From positions 21,218,938 through 21,282,937 of the forward strand of contig NC_044022.1 of NCBI RefSeq assembly GCF_900496995.4: a DNA stretch of 64,000 nt, read 5' to 3'. The position numbers and the translations under genes are program-made. Below, one piece after another: positions 11,567 to 24,227 of the stretch. Source of the stretch: Aquila chrysaetos chrysaetos. Lineage: Eukaryota > Chordata > Aves > Accipitriformes > Accipitridae. Each line of letters starts with the position of its first letter. Within the stretch, counting starts at the first letter, position 1. The notes beneath the pieces were generated by a model. The model did no database searches, was not told the DNA's origin, and saw only the letters and a list, made by a program, of their open reading frames with translations.

Positions 11567-12610
11567 CTGTAAGACATATATATAGAAGAAATCATGAGGT
11601 TACATGACATTCATCTGCACAAACAGAGGGGTGTGACACAGTGCAGATCTAGAATGCAGTGATTATATTGGTTTATTAAAAACATCTGCAGTAAAACACA
11701 GGCAGAAATTCAATAAAGGTGTTGATTTCATTTGTATGTAACAGGAATTTTTAGCAGATGAAAATCCTGCAGTTATTTCTTATTCTAGAAATATTAACTA
11801 TTTGATGATTCTGAAGATAGAGAGCACATAAAATTTTTGCTCAGCTTTACTCCTGCAAGGGATGAAGTTTGCAGGGAAGGGCAGCTTTTGAACACGCATA
11901 CACCTCTTCAGGTTCAGAACATAAACAGCAACCTGCAGAAATGGAAACAGGCTATTTCCACATTCATATGGAACGACGTAAAATGCAGAAATGATCTCCT
12001 GGTAGGGAGATGAAAATTTTTTTTATTCCTAATGTGCAAGTCTTCCTTTTTCCTGTTAGCAAGCTTCATAACAGAGACAGGAGAGTAATCTCCACATATG
12101 AGCCTGTAAATTACAACTTCAAATGCCTGTATTGTGATGTATCATCACTCATCTGCTTGCCTGCAGAGAATACTGCGGGAAAGGGAGGATTCGAAAATAA
12201 ACAGGACTGAGAAAACAAAGGAAAAAAATAAAGATCAAAGAGTTAGGCTTCCTTTGAGCCAATAGCAGCAATGACTGGAAGGTCATAAAGACAGCTATGC
12301 CAAATTCAAGGAAATTCCTCTGTTCTCTTAACAGCAACTCAGGACAAACAGCCCTCTCACATGCAGTGCTTAATATTGACTAGAACTGTGAGTAAAAGGA
12401 AAGGAAGCAAAACCCTTTTACTCGCATAAACAGCCATTTCCTGAGTATATTCACGCTTTACATGGGATTTGAAATGAACTAGTTGATAAATCCAAGTAGT
12501 TAAGATAAAACAGGTTTTGATATCTTACAAAAAGAAGCAATGAAAGTAAAAATAATTTCCATATAAACCCCCAAGAAATTCACAGTCATATGCTAAATAA
12601 GTATATTTAC

Positions 12611-12710
12611 CCTCCTTTGATAGCTGAGGTAGAGTGGCTGGTCTGTTTCCTGATTCCCCACTGTTCAAGTTATCACCTGATGCAGTGGAATTAAATGGAT
12701 TTCTCCTTTG
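12611..12710 (-). CDS. SYTL2: SYTL2 exon 5: linker exon with RRNPFN motif
   Basis: A 100-bp exon beginning QRRNPFNSTASGDNLNSGES and ending QLSKE. RRNPFNS corresponds to RKNPFNSS of mammalian Slp2-a. NPF is also the tripeptide recognised by EH domains, but no evidence here shows that it is used so. The acceptor follows a run of T (TTTTTTTTAG), and the donor is GAGG|GTAAAT. It enters in phase 0 and leaves in phase 1, joining the large exon at 11566. Confidence 0.9.
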
Positions 12711-13292
12711 CTAAAAAAAAAAGGAATGAACATTATAATTGCAGTCAAATTGTTAAATCAGTACAGTCTTCACAAAATAAATGAAAGTGCAGTGATTTCC
12801 TCTGCCTCACTACCCTGTCAAAGAGTCTGAAAGCATGCTTCTTAAATTGGATACATGACAAAAAACCTAAACAATATGAACCAGGGAACTATCAAAAGTG
12901 CTAGTGATAGTCTCATCTTGCACTTTTTGAAGTCACCAACAGCAGAGATAAACCACCACTTAAAGACACTTGAAAATCCCAGTTGTTGCAAGTTAAATAA
13001 TTTTCTCTAATTCTGTGACTTTAGAGATACTGGAACGCAGCAGGACAATTCTTTTCAGTGGCTGAAGAGGTTGGAAATAATGTCAAGCACAGACAGCCAC
13101 TGATGATAGCCGTAACAGCACTTTAGCGCTGAACTTTTAGCAGTTTCCATTATCTCCCTCCAAAACAAAAAATACTCATTTTTTCCAATTTATTATCTTT
13201 CTTCCTCAAATCTATATTCATCTTTACCACTGAAGCAAAGAAACACACAAAATGTAAAAGAAAACTTCTGCTATATTCAAAACCAGTCATAC

Positions 13293-13365
13293 CTTTACTG
13301 GTGAGACTGCTGCCTTCATAGGTCTTTCCTCTGGTTTGTCTAACATAGAAGTTATTGTTTTAGAA
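13293..13365 (-). CDS. SYTL2: SYTL2 exon 4: short linker exon
   Basis: A 73-bp exon encoding about 24 residues, ending RPMKAAVSPVK, which matches the position and ending (NVSPEK) of the mammalian linker before its RKNPFNSS segment. The acceptor is TTTGCAG and the donor AAG|GTATGA. It enters in phase 2 and leaves in phase 0, fitting both neighbours exactly. It is too short and too divergent to be found by ORF length alone; the call depends on phase, splice sites and the downstream match. A Ser-Pro site (VSP) is retained. Confidence 0.85.
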
Positions 13366-16300
13366 CTGCAAAGAAAAAGCATATAACAACTTCAACAAAC
13401 AGGTCATTACTTTAAGCCTTTTTGAAAAAGCAAAACAAAGATTCATTTATACATACTCAAATATAATCTCTTGGCAGTTTTCTATTTAGTCTCTTCTTAT
13501 CAGATTTAGAAGCAAACCTTCTCCTATCCATAGCAAGGAGATATTCTTGCAGCTTTGTTTCCTTGCAAAAATTTCTTTGCTTGTTAGTGAATTCAATACA
13601 ACTTCCACTTGACATGACAGAAACCATATTTTTGATATCTTTTAGATTTTTGAGAAAGCTTTATATAATCATAGCCACTCTCCAAACAATATCGGTGTTG
13701 CTGTCTCCATCCTTGTCCTACATTTATACCTCTAGAACTGAAATCAAAGTGGAGGAAAGTGCAAAACTCTATTTTTATCAGATTTTAGCAAAGTATCCAA
13801 GTCAAAAAAAAAAAAAATTTAAAAAAAAAAAAAAATCAGAGGAACCCCATCACCACTATAGCAAAGATGTGATATGCCACAGATGACAACGCATCCCCTC
13901 AGAGGTACAGCTTATAAAGCTATTCTTTCAATTAAGATCTATGAAATCTGTGGTTTGATAGCATAAGTGAAGTTAGTTATTACTTGTGATCCTGATTAAG
14001 TATGTCCCAGGTAAGGAGAAATTAAAACAGCTAGACGAGACAACTCCTACATTATATCAAGAAATATTTTATCTATTTGCAGAATGATGCAAGGGTTTTT
14101 TTTTCAAAACAATCTGATTTTTATAATTTGAGTTTATCTAAACATCTCAGATATGAAAAAGCATTTGGTTTTTGAAGATGGGAGTTAGATGTGGATTTAA
14201 ATATGGTCTTCATATAACAACCACATTCAGTATCTTAACTTTATATAGAAAATGCTGGCATCAACCAGCTTACATGCTTATGATTTTGGGGATGGGGGAA
14301 ACAGTACAAGGCAGGAAAGATGAATATTCTCCAGGTAAGAAATATGACCTCAGGCTAGGAAGAAAAGCAACTCTTATGTTTTTTCCAATATAGCTGTGCA
14401 ATGAGATTCCAATACTGAATATTTCTTTGGTCAACTACCTTTGGTATGGGTGAAAAGACTTTCAGATATTGAATTGTAAGTAGCAGAGCCAGGAGACAAC
14501 ACTTTTGAGGGCAGATGTGGTATCTCAGGACAAGAAAACAGCTTCCAGCTCTCATCAAGTTTCAGTTTCAAACAGGAGTTGCCTCCTCACATGGACAAAG
14601 AATTCTCCAACCACGTAACCAGCAACAGTCTGCCCTGCTGAAGGGAGAACAACTTTCCCATCTTCTCCAGGGTGCAGTACAGCTAACCTCAAAGTTTAGA
14701 AAAAAAGTCTGGCAGCCACCTTTGAGAGGCTACCAGCCTCTGGACTGCTAAGTGTCTCTGAGAATTGACATCACTCCCATTTTACAGGTGGAGAAACATC
14801 ATTATGGAGAAGATAAGATGATACAGTAATGAGCAGCCTGAACATAAGGCTAGGACAAAAAATACCCGTTGTAATCTGAACTATAAACTTCTATATCTCT
14901 TCCTTGCTCTTTTGGTTCAACGCTACCTTTAAGAAATATACCACCATGCACAGTGATATAAACTTAAGGTATGAGCTGATCTTGTAATGGAAACTATCTC
15001 ATGGGTGAAAAAATAAACTGTTCTTATATTTCAAGACTAACTGCAGGACCCTTTTATATGCACACACCAGGTATAACATTGTTATTGTTCTTTTTATTCT
15101 TCTCTGATCCTAAATAAAACCCCCAATTTTCTAGTTCTCAAAGAGCTCAATATTGAAACTTTTATTAATTTCTTTTCAAAAAATATCATTCCACATTACA
15201 GTTTTTAACCTTAGTTCTAATATTTTTATTTTTTTTTATAAAGTCTGAAAATACATATATTTAAAGAAACTTTGTTCTGCTGAACCGGAGTTTGTGTGCT
15301 TGCCTTCAGAAGCACTGGAGTTTGTGGTTTTGTTTTTATGAGCACCTGTGTGTTCCTGCACTTTGTGTCTCATCTACAACATCTACTACCCGACAGGACA
15401 AACATGCCTTTTTTTTTTTTTTTTTTTTTTTTAAGGTCTAGGTCATGAATGTTTCAACCCTTCACTCATTTTAAACAAGGAAAATACTGTTATGTACCCT
15501 GGGCTGCAAGACACTGGTAAGATATTCCTCAATCTGCAGTTTTTACAGGTGGGGAGGTAACTTTAAGTCTCATTGAACACACAATCCCACAATATTTTAA
15601 TGCAATGCTACTTCAGAGTTACCATAGAATAATTAAATAGTTGTTAAATTGGCATTACATGCTGAAACCCCTGCTCTAAACACGTAAAGTAGAGAAAAAA
15701 CCACACCCAGGATCCTATAACTAAGTCTGAAAATACGAGTCTACCCTCAACCCATACAGATGGGAAAACTGAACAAACAGTTTCCAGATATGCTGCATTC
15801 AGAAGGCTAATCCAAGAAAGTGTCTAAAGCCAAAGTGATAAACACACCCAGATTAAAAAATTCCTGCACTGCAACTCAGCAAAGCAAAGCAAAGCACTGA
15901 GAACCACAATGAAGGCCCAAACTCCACACAGACTGGACAGCACTGGACAGGAACCAAGGGGCAACAAGACAAAGGCAGGAGCAAAGCTGGAGAAAGGGGT
16001 TATAGATTTCCAGGCATCGTCAATACAATCTACTCAGAAATGGCCTCCGGTTCAAAAACATAAGCTTTCCTGGGCTCATCCTGAAGGGCAGAGAATCTGG
16101 TGTGAGTAAAGTTAGTGTGATTTAACAGTACTCCATAAAAATGTTTTATCTAGGTATCCCAGCACCCCTATTATACCAGAAAAGTTACATGGATTTTAAG
16201 AATTAGGGCTTTTGTGCAAATTTTCACCTTGCAGAACTCTAGGACCCACACCTGTTACCTGTTCAATGTAGACTAAGAATATTTTCTAGCCTAGGGAAGA

Positions 16301-19300
16301 AAACAACCTACAAGCCGTAATTTGAAAGATAAAACCCCTTTAACATTGCCCTTTTTTAAGAGTCAGCATATAGACAGATGGTATCACTGAACAGAGGTAA
16401 TATTGACAGTCTTAGTCACCCTATGAAAACTCCTTCTGTGCAAGGTTACACCTTCAAAGACACTTCACACACCTGGCCTGTAAAGGCTCCGGTATGCAAG
16501 GAAAGTACCACAGTGATATAATGCCCAAGAAAAAAATTGTTCATAGCTTCATTACTGAATTTATATATTTGGGGTATGGGGATGAAGATCACTATGCTAA
16601 TTTTAAGAATATAGTTGTGGGCTGATTTCTGTTCCACCTCATATAGCAGCACCCTGACTCAACAGCAGTTCAGATCTACCAGAACTGAACTTTCTTCACA
16701 TTCAGTAAGAATTGTTCTGGTTTAAGAATAAGATCCAGAACAAAAAGAGTCTGGGTAATTTGTCATCACATATCTTCTGGTCCCAATCCTCAGGTTAGCA
16801 GCTGTTCAGTTTATGCAAAGCTTGCAAGCCAGTGCTGGCCTGAAGCCCACTCATAGAGGAAGAAGGAGAAAAAAAGACCCAAAACCCTAAAACCCACAAC
16901 TCCCACAAACCCACCCTGAAAGTAGCACTTTAAAAAGTTTTAAAAGTCTGAGTGCTTGAACCACCTGTAGCATTTGGACACTAGAAGCTGTGAACTCACC
17001 TTATATAATCCTAAACTCCAGAATGATACTCTGTTTCATCCTCTTAGATCTAGCCCTGTTGAGACTATGCATTGCAAGGGGAAAAGTCTATTAATTCCTC
17101 GCAGCTCTGCTATCCTAACAGCCAAATTAAATGTTTGTAGTGTCTAGGTTTTCCATTCCCACCCCATCTGCTGGGATTATTTCTTCCCCAGCATTGTGTT
17201 TCCCCTCAATTCTGGATCAGCTGCTGCCATTAGAGACAGGCCCGCAGTCATGTCAGACCATTTTCTTTCAAAGTCTAGTATCAAGAGAACAGAAAGGAGG
17301 GGTATTTTAAAAACATATGGCTCCTCCTGCAATTTCCCACATGCAATGTTGTGTAGACTAATCTCAGTCATAGTGAAATAAACACATATTGAAATCACAA
17401 GCAATGAATTGCACATAGTCCTGCCATGTTTGCTTGCTTCAGCTTTTGACATTTTAGAAGCAAATAATCTGAGACATCTAATCAAGTATTTATGCAAAGT
17501 AAATGCAAGTAAGCACCCAGCCCACATCTTATAGATCACTTCCTAAGGTCCACTTCTAACCGTCTCCCAAATCCTGGACTGTGTGAGTTTGCTTTAGAGG
17601 GAAGATCTTGAGCTATTGGTGAGAGTATGAGCACACATGAACAAGGCATGCATGCTGATTAATTTCTGGCACAAGTTGGAGCAAAGGGCAGGAGAAGGTC
17701 CCGGACAATAGTTATCAAGCTTCACATGGCTATGACCTGAAATAAGTCAGCAAATCACCTCAAGTTAAAGACCACTATCAAGTTGGTCATGTTCCAAACA
17801 ATTGTCTACATGTTCTTGAACCTCGTTATGTTATATATTTTCAAAAAGACTGCCCTGGCAGTTTATGAAATGTATTACTCTTTATCAATCACAACCAATT
17901 TGTGGAGTTGTAACGGTAAGAATAACATTATAAGGCTGTACTTTTAAAGTACCATCATCTTTTCCTGATGTGCAAAATGACATGCAAAATATTCTAAAAG
18001 ATATATTAAACAGCAGCATGTCTTGTGCTATCCATAAAGAAATAACCCGATAAAAATCTCCTGAAGGTAAAAGCCTCCTGTAAAAAAAACTATAGTCAGT
18101 AACCACTAACTGTCAGCATTATCAGCCAGCTTGGGGGTGCAGGGGGAAGCAAAGCTTGCTCTTGTGATAAGCAACCTTTATCATCCTTACTGTGCAACTT
18201 CATTTTTTGGGAAGTCTGTAACAAAGTAGTTTATTTGACCTTTTTCAGCATGATTTCAGATGCGGGTAAGACAAATACTCCCTTGAGTTCACTGATAATG
18301 ATGTGTAGAGGGTAAGACAGACCAGTAATGCAAGCCAGAGTTGTTAAGACTTACACCAACCTTTGGTGCCATTCATCGCCAACGTGCATGCCCAGTTTGC
18401 AGACCACGAAAGTGAAAGATTCAACTGCTACTAGATACTGTACAAATGCATAGTAAGAGACAAGCCTTGCTGCAAAGAAAAAACAGATGACATACAGAGA
18501 AGGACTTGGACAAGAAAGTGAAAGGTTACAGAACTTATCAATGGCGCAACCAGAAGTAAAACAGTCATCCTGAGAAGTAACTCTAGCTCTTACCTCACTC
18601 TGTTCACTGAAAGCACAAATAATAGCTATTTGTGTTACACGCTGGTTCTTGTTTCCTCAATGGTATTGAGGAATCTGGCCATTTAAAGACATTTCATTTC
18701 CACCTGCTGTCACCCTAGCTGAGATCAGCACTTTCCTTTTCAAATGCAGCCTTTTTGAAAGCTTTTCACACAGCCAATGAATTACTACATGTAGGTATTT
18801 TAAAGAGAAGACATGTCTCTCTCTCGGAAATCAACTCAGGATATTTCAAAGCAAAATGGAGCTGTTTGGGATGTTTACAGACTTGAGATAGAGTGATTTT
18901 ACACAAAATCCTCTGTAGTTCAGAAACTACTTATCATCCAACTTTCCTGCAACAACTATAGCCATTCAGGCATATCCAAGCTGATTGTCTTGCCTTACTC
19001 TGAGTGGTAGCCTCTCCCTTCCAGAAAGACATTTATTTTTCTTGGTAGAATCTGACTTACTTTCTGCAAGTATCCAAAGATTCTGTTTCTTTCTACCCAA
19101 AATACATTTGGTCTCCTTAAAAAGTCTCAGAGGTCTTAAACTGTGCACCCAAAAATCTGGAAAATTCTAAAGCACAATTTCTCAGTCTCTGATTCTTCTT
19201 ATGATCCAAGCTTAAAATTCAGGCTGAATCAATAGTCTGATCTCATTAAGTGACTGAATGAAGAGATGCAGAGGTTATTGTCCCCCTATTAGTAACTGCA

Positions 19301-19643
19301 GAGGACTGATCATGGCCAAGCATTCTAACCAGAAAGTCCTGGTCTAACTTCTGGGAGCCAGACTAAACTGTGACATGAGAACATGTGTGGGACCATTCTA
19401 TACACCGTTGACAACTTTTTACTTGAAGAGGTAAAGCAAAGATTGTTCTGCATTTGAATGCAGAACAATTAACAATGCACAACTATTTGTCAACCTTGCA
19501 CAGATTCCTTGGGCAATTCTGAGGAAACATTTGATGACCTTTGAAATGAAAGGCAAGTACAATATTTTGGATGGAACTTACAGCTCACAAGTTTCACCAG
19601 TCCTAATATATACATATTAAGTGTGATTAAACAGACAGCTTAC
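13366..19643 (-). other. SYTL2: SYTL2 intron between exons 3 and 4
   Basis: AT-rich intron holding the T24 run and an A-rich tract near 13805. The scattered short ORFs show no family resemblance. Nothing else recognised. Confidence 0.7.
15409..15432. repeat. T24 homopolymer
   Basis: Twenty-four consecutive T in the intron between SYTL2 exons 3 and 4. It is A-rich on the gene's coding strand. No mobile element body was recognised next to it. Confidence 0.95.
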
Positions 19644-19776
19644 CTTGAACCAGATTTCAGTTCTTCTTCTTGATGTTCCACAATGCCATGTAGTTCTGGC
19701 GGCACGAAGACTTCTTTATTAACATTGCTCACCCAGCTGTTCTTTGCTTTGTTTGATTTGTTCTGACTCACTTCAG
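19644..19776 (-). CDS. SYTL2: SYTL2 exon 3: SHD-proximal linker
   Basis: Encodes the segment around NSWVSNVNKEVFVPPELHGI, which aligns with [20 protein letters not shown] of mammalian Slp2-a, followed by an acidic stretch (EHQEEELKSGS). The acceptor is CATGTTTTAG and the donor AAG|GTAAGC. The 133 bp start with two bases of a split Ala codon and end with two bases (AG) completed by the exon at 13365. The conserved block directly follows the Rab27-binding head; its own function is not established from sequence. Confidence 0.92.
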
Positions 19777-22700
19777 CTAAAACATGAAACAAGAATATTG
19801 TTGTATCCCATGTGTTCATACAGGATTTCTTAAGAAACAAATAAAAGTACTTGCATTCAGTCTTACAGCTGTTTCAAAAGTCCACTATACTTTAATTTTG
19901 TACAGAAGCAGACCTGGTGCCTTCTGAAGAATAATTTTTTTAATGCTACTAGAAATGTCACATACTGCTCTGAATACTTCACTCTATACTATTCCAGGTA
20001 CATCTGCTTTAGACCTTAAAGTGATCCTAAATGGAGAAGTTTTCTACAACAGCCCTGGTAAAGACTGATCCTGTAGTTCTTGCAGCTAGACAAACATCGA
20101 AAATTCAGCCTTGGTGTCCTGAGGAAACAAAAGCAATTAAACCACAAGAAACTGAAAATATATTGAAGTTCAGTTAATCAAATCAATTATTCCCTTCCTA
20201 CAGCAGTAAACTGGAAGTTGGTCATAATTCTGATTTAAGCAGGTGGCTGATCCTTTATGGATAGAATTAGCACAAGAAGTTAAGAAGGCAAGTATAAAAA
20301 ACCCCAACCAAACAAAAAGAAACAAAAAGCCCCACCTCATTCAGCAAATGCAAATACATTTGCATTTCTTTTTGGGGTGGGACAGAATCCTATTCTGATC
20401 AGTCCCTTCAGAGTCAAAACATTAATTTACATTATTTCCTCTACTGCTTTTTGCACTCCTCCAACAGTTTAGAAATTAAGAATTTCTTAGTGTGCAAAAA
20501 TAAGCAAAATTTTTATTCTCACTTTTGCTATCCATAACTGCAAGCAAAAATATCTTCACATCTAACGAGTTATTGAAACCAAGCAATTGCACAGTGTTCT
20601 GAATGAACCAGTATGCCCCTTTGTTCAAGTCATAAGATTGGGAGTAATTAACCTTCCTTTAAGATAATATGGCTTTAAGTACTTTCCTTTAAGTTACTGT
20701 AAAATTTAGCTAGAATTTTACAGCCGGTTTTCATAACTTTCAAGTCCAAAACCAGCCAAACCCACAAACATGCTGCACTAGCCACCTGTGAATTTTTGCA
20801 TTCTTTTCTGTTTCCGGCCTTTTCTTGTTAACTTAAAAACCCCAAACCATCACACAGTAATCTCAAACTGACTTAACTGCCATTATCCAAACTCTTCTCT
20901 GGGAATATAGGAATTCAGAAGGTGTAACATTGCAGGATTAGACACAGGAAAACAAGGCTAAATTGTAGTTACAAAACCTATAAAAAGTGGCAAGCTGTAG
21001 TCCATCCACAGTATTGGGAGAAGTACCTTCCTTGCTTCACTAGCACACAGCAAAATCCCTTAATAGAACTTAAAAAAATAAAGACTGCAAATTTCAGTAC
21101 AATCTGGTAATAATAATAAGAGTCTTGCCCTTCTAAGTCAAAAGGACTTAGTAGAACTAGAGGAGATTAAGAGGGGATGGGGGTCAATTTCTCTAAGAAA
21201 AAGATCACTTTCTGAACAAAGAATGACAAAATAGACCAGGACTCTTCAGATTAGAAAGTCAGATGCTGAAAGATTTATAATAGAAGTCTGTAAAATCCTA
21301 TATGCTATATGATATATGGTTTTGTGAATATAGATCAACTGCTCACTTTCATAGAATCATTTAGGTTGGAAAAGACCTTCAAGATCATCGAGTCCAACCA
21401 TCAACCATGCCCAGTAAACCATGTCCTGAAGTGCCTTGTCTACGCACTTTTTGTATACCTCCAGGGATGGTGACTCAACTACTTCCCTGGGCAGCCTGTT
21501 CCAATGCCTGACAACCCTTTCGGTAAAGAAATTTTTCCTAATATCCAATCTAAACCTCCCCTGCCGCAACTTCAGGCCATTTCCTCTTATCCTATCTCCA
21601 GCCACCTGACAGAAGAGACCGACCTCCACCTGGCTACAACCTCCTTTCAGGCAGTTGTAGAGAGCGATAAGGTCTCCCCTCAGCCTCCTCTTCTCCAGGC
21701 TAAACAACCCCAGGTCCCTCAGCCGCTCCTCATAAGACTTGTGCTCCAGGCCCCTCACCAACTTGGTTGCCCTTCGCTGGACATGCTCCAGCACCTCAAT
21801 ATCTTTCCTGTAGTGAGGGGGCCAAAACTGAACACAGTACTCAAGGTGCGGTCTCACCTTTCTCTCCCAGGGCTAATGTTAATGGTGATCAGTTCGAAAC
21901 CAGAAAAGGAAATGGTCACTTCTGATGTGGAAAACCTTAATTTTAGAATGCCTTGAGACAGGACATGGTGAATGTTAAAGAGGCATGTCCTTAAAGAACT
22001 TCTTGAACAAATTAATGGGGAAAAAATAAGCCAGAAATACTGGCTCTATTTCAAAAAAGCCTGAGGTGCAATTGGCTGCAGGCTGGTCCTGGCCTTGGAG
22101 CCTACACATGCTGCCAGGCACTCTCAGAGGCAGGGTGCTGGGGAGACGAGCTTTTGGTCAGGTCCAGTAGCGCAGCTCTTATGTTCTCTTTTGTTTTGTT
22201 TCTCTCCAGACAAAACGTTATATTTACTTCTGATGTTCAATACAACGCATTATCTTCCCACATTCTGATTTTTTTAAAATAAAAATTTCAGAATATAATA
22301 TTTATTATCATGTGAGCGCTAAGCTTGTCAACATTACTCAGTTTACACACAATATACTACTACCTATCTGTACTACTAAACTAATGTCTGCAACTGTTAC
22401 CTGGCACATGAACACAGCTGGCTTTAACAAACATTTCTAATATTTATGTGGGGGCATTTAAAGTTAACATGGACACAGGATGCCAGTTCTAGCTGCCAGA
22501 GCTCCCAGCACATATATTTCAGTAGTTATAACCACTACCTCTAGCTCATGATGCCTATCACTACGCCTCAGAGGTCTCAAAGTGAGCACCCAAAATCTTG
22601 GAAAACCATACTAAAGAGCAATTTCCTCAATCTCTGATTCTTTGCACATTCCAGGGTAGCTCACAGGGCCTCAAAAACGGAAATGAGAATGCTGTCCAAG

Positions 22701-22962
22701 AGTGCAGAGGGCTTTTAGTCCTACCTATAAACACAAGCCAGTCTCTCCCCTTAGCAGTCATCACACAGAATTTTGTCTTTAATACATAGCATTGGGGGAG
22801 AGGAAAGCTTACACTGTAAACTATATGGGAAATCTCTTTTTTTGCATCATTTTCTGCTTGTAGAAATACCAATGTTCTTCCTGTATTTCACAGGCAACAG
22901 TGTCTGAGGTTAGTTAAGTAAGGGCCAGACTTTCCAAAATAAAATACAAACCAAATGCTTAC
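19777..22962 (-). other. SYTL2: SYTL2 intron between exons 2 and 3
   Basis: Intron with the 510-bp CR1 insertion as its only recognised element. Confidence 0.75.
21349..21858 (-). mobile_element. CR1 LINE, 5'-truncated copy with open C-terminal RT reading frame
   Basis: The plus strand starts TCATAGAATCATTTAGGTTGG, the reverse complement of a CR1 3' end, and continues with typical CR1 3' sequence. The minus strand keeps a 166-codon open frame over 21357-21857 (landmarks [64 protein letters not shown]), the C-terminal end of the CR1 reverse transcriptase protein. The copy is truncated at its 5' side at about 21858, the usual result of incomplete reverse transcription. The open frame suggests a fairly young insertion. 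It sits in the SYTL2 intron between exons 2 and 3, in the same orientation as the gene. Confidence 0.95.
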
Positions 22963-23111
22963 CAAGAGTGGCAGGCTTCCGGCGCATGGATGCTCTAATA
23001 ATATCTGCTCCATGTATCTTATCTCTGTGCCTCTTTGACTTTGCTTCATAAAACCACTGCCCGCTCATATTCTTTAGCTGAACATCATCTTTGACTTTTT
23101 CTGGTAAATGC
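22963..23111 (-). CDS. SYTL2: SYTL2 exon 2: SHD2 with the SGxWF Rab27-binding motif
   Basis: Encodes residues 34-83, starting HLPEKVKDD and containing [25 protein letters not shown] (residues 50-54) is the signature of SHD2 that inserts into the Rab27 pocket. There are no paired-cysteine zinc fingers between SHD1 and SHD2, as expected for Slp1 and Slp2 and unlike Slp3, Slp4 and Slp5. The acceptor follows the pyrimidine run TTTTTTCTCTTCCTCAG, and the donor is G|GTAAGC. The 149 bp enter in phase 2 and leave in phase 1, matching both neighbouring exons. Confidence 0.95.
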
Positions 23112-23336
23112 CTGAGGAAGAGAAAAAATGAATAAGCGAGATACACACAAAATCTACTTACCTGTGTGAATACAATAAAAGTCAGATTTTTTTTGTTGTT
23201 GTTTTGGGGAAGGGAGTTGTTATTTTCATCTTCTGACCTGTTACTCTCCTTATTTAATTATGAGGGATGACAATGAGCTGGGGAGGGAAGACCCTCAGCC
23301 CCATTACCCTCAGAGCATCAGCTGAAGTAACTCTTC

Positions 23337-23374
23337 AAAAAAAAAAACAAAACAAAAAAAAAAAACAAAAAAAC
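23337..23374. repeat. A-rich low-complexity tract
   Basis: An A run interrupted by single C, in the SYTL2 intron just upstream of the SHD2 exon. Similar A/C-rich tracts occur at 13805-13835, 29020-29065 and 47440-47500, and a T/G-rich one at 30066-30130. They are simple sequence without recognised element bodies. Confidence 0.85.
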
Positions 23375-24172
23375 CAACTTTGCTATGATAAACGCTCGAG
23401 CAGAGACAGCCCTGGAAAAGTCTCTGGTAACTGCAGATCTTGACTTCTTGCCTCCAGAGGCCAGTTTTCCAAGGTTAAAATTGAGATAAGCTAGCAGGGC
23501 AGCATAAGAAATCTGGGCCAAAATTAAGTCCATGACAGTTTTGGCACTCAGAAGATGCTTTTTCAGACTGTTCACATGGCACTACTTTTACACACACATT
23601 CCAAAAGTGCATTGTAAAGATGGTGCCATTTTTTCCATAGGTTGCACAAAAATCCTTATATGAATACAACGAGTTACAAAGGCAGACAGCATCAAATGGA
23701 AGAAACAACAAAATAAATTTTTACAGTTTATTAACCTACGTGTATCCATTATATAAACTGCATCCATTGTAAATACCATGAAGCAAATTTTTAATAATTT
23801 GATCTCAGGCTTCAGGGTCACCCTGCTTTTATGAAGCACACTTCAACAGAATAAGGAGTTGCTGCATGCAGTTTGAAAGGTTGTTTTCTTTCCTCTTTAG
23901 GCGTATAACACATTAGGCATACACTTATACATGGCCTGGAGACTAACCTGCAGACCAGGAAAGTTACTACACAGATTTAGAGAGTACTTAATCAAAAAAG
24001 TCAAGTCAGGCTTCGTCTGCCTTCTCCATTTAAGTCCTTTCCTTCAGCAAACAAGCTAATAACAGAGCCCAAGGGAGAAATCAAAACAAATCAACTTACT
24101 TAGAGACTTTAAGGCTAAACACAGTCCACATTTCTGTGGGATGGTGCTATCTTCCACAAGCCTGATGGCCAA

Positions 24173-24227
24173 TCATAGAATGGTTTGGGTTGGAAGGGAC
24201 CTTTAAAGGTCATCTAGTCCAACCCAA
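24173..24227 (-). mobile_element. CR1 LINE 3'-end fragment
   Basis: TCATAGAATGGTTTGGGTTGG followed by AAGGGACCTTTAAAGGTCAT and CTAGTCCAACCC is the characteristic CR1 3' terminus in reverse orientation. Only the last ~55 bases are present, in a SYTL2 intron. Confidence 0.9.

Larger units (their letters stand above)
9940..13292 (-). other. SYTL2: SYTL2 introns between exons 4 and 7
   Basis: Short introns (9940-10684, 11567-12610, 12711-13292) separating the linker exons. No repeat or extra gene recognised. Confidence 0.75.
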
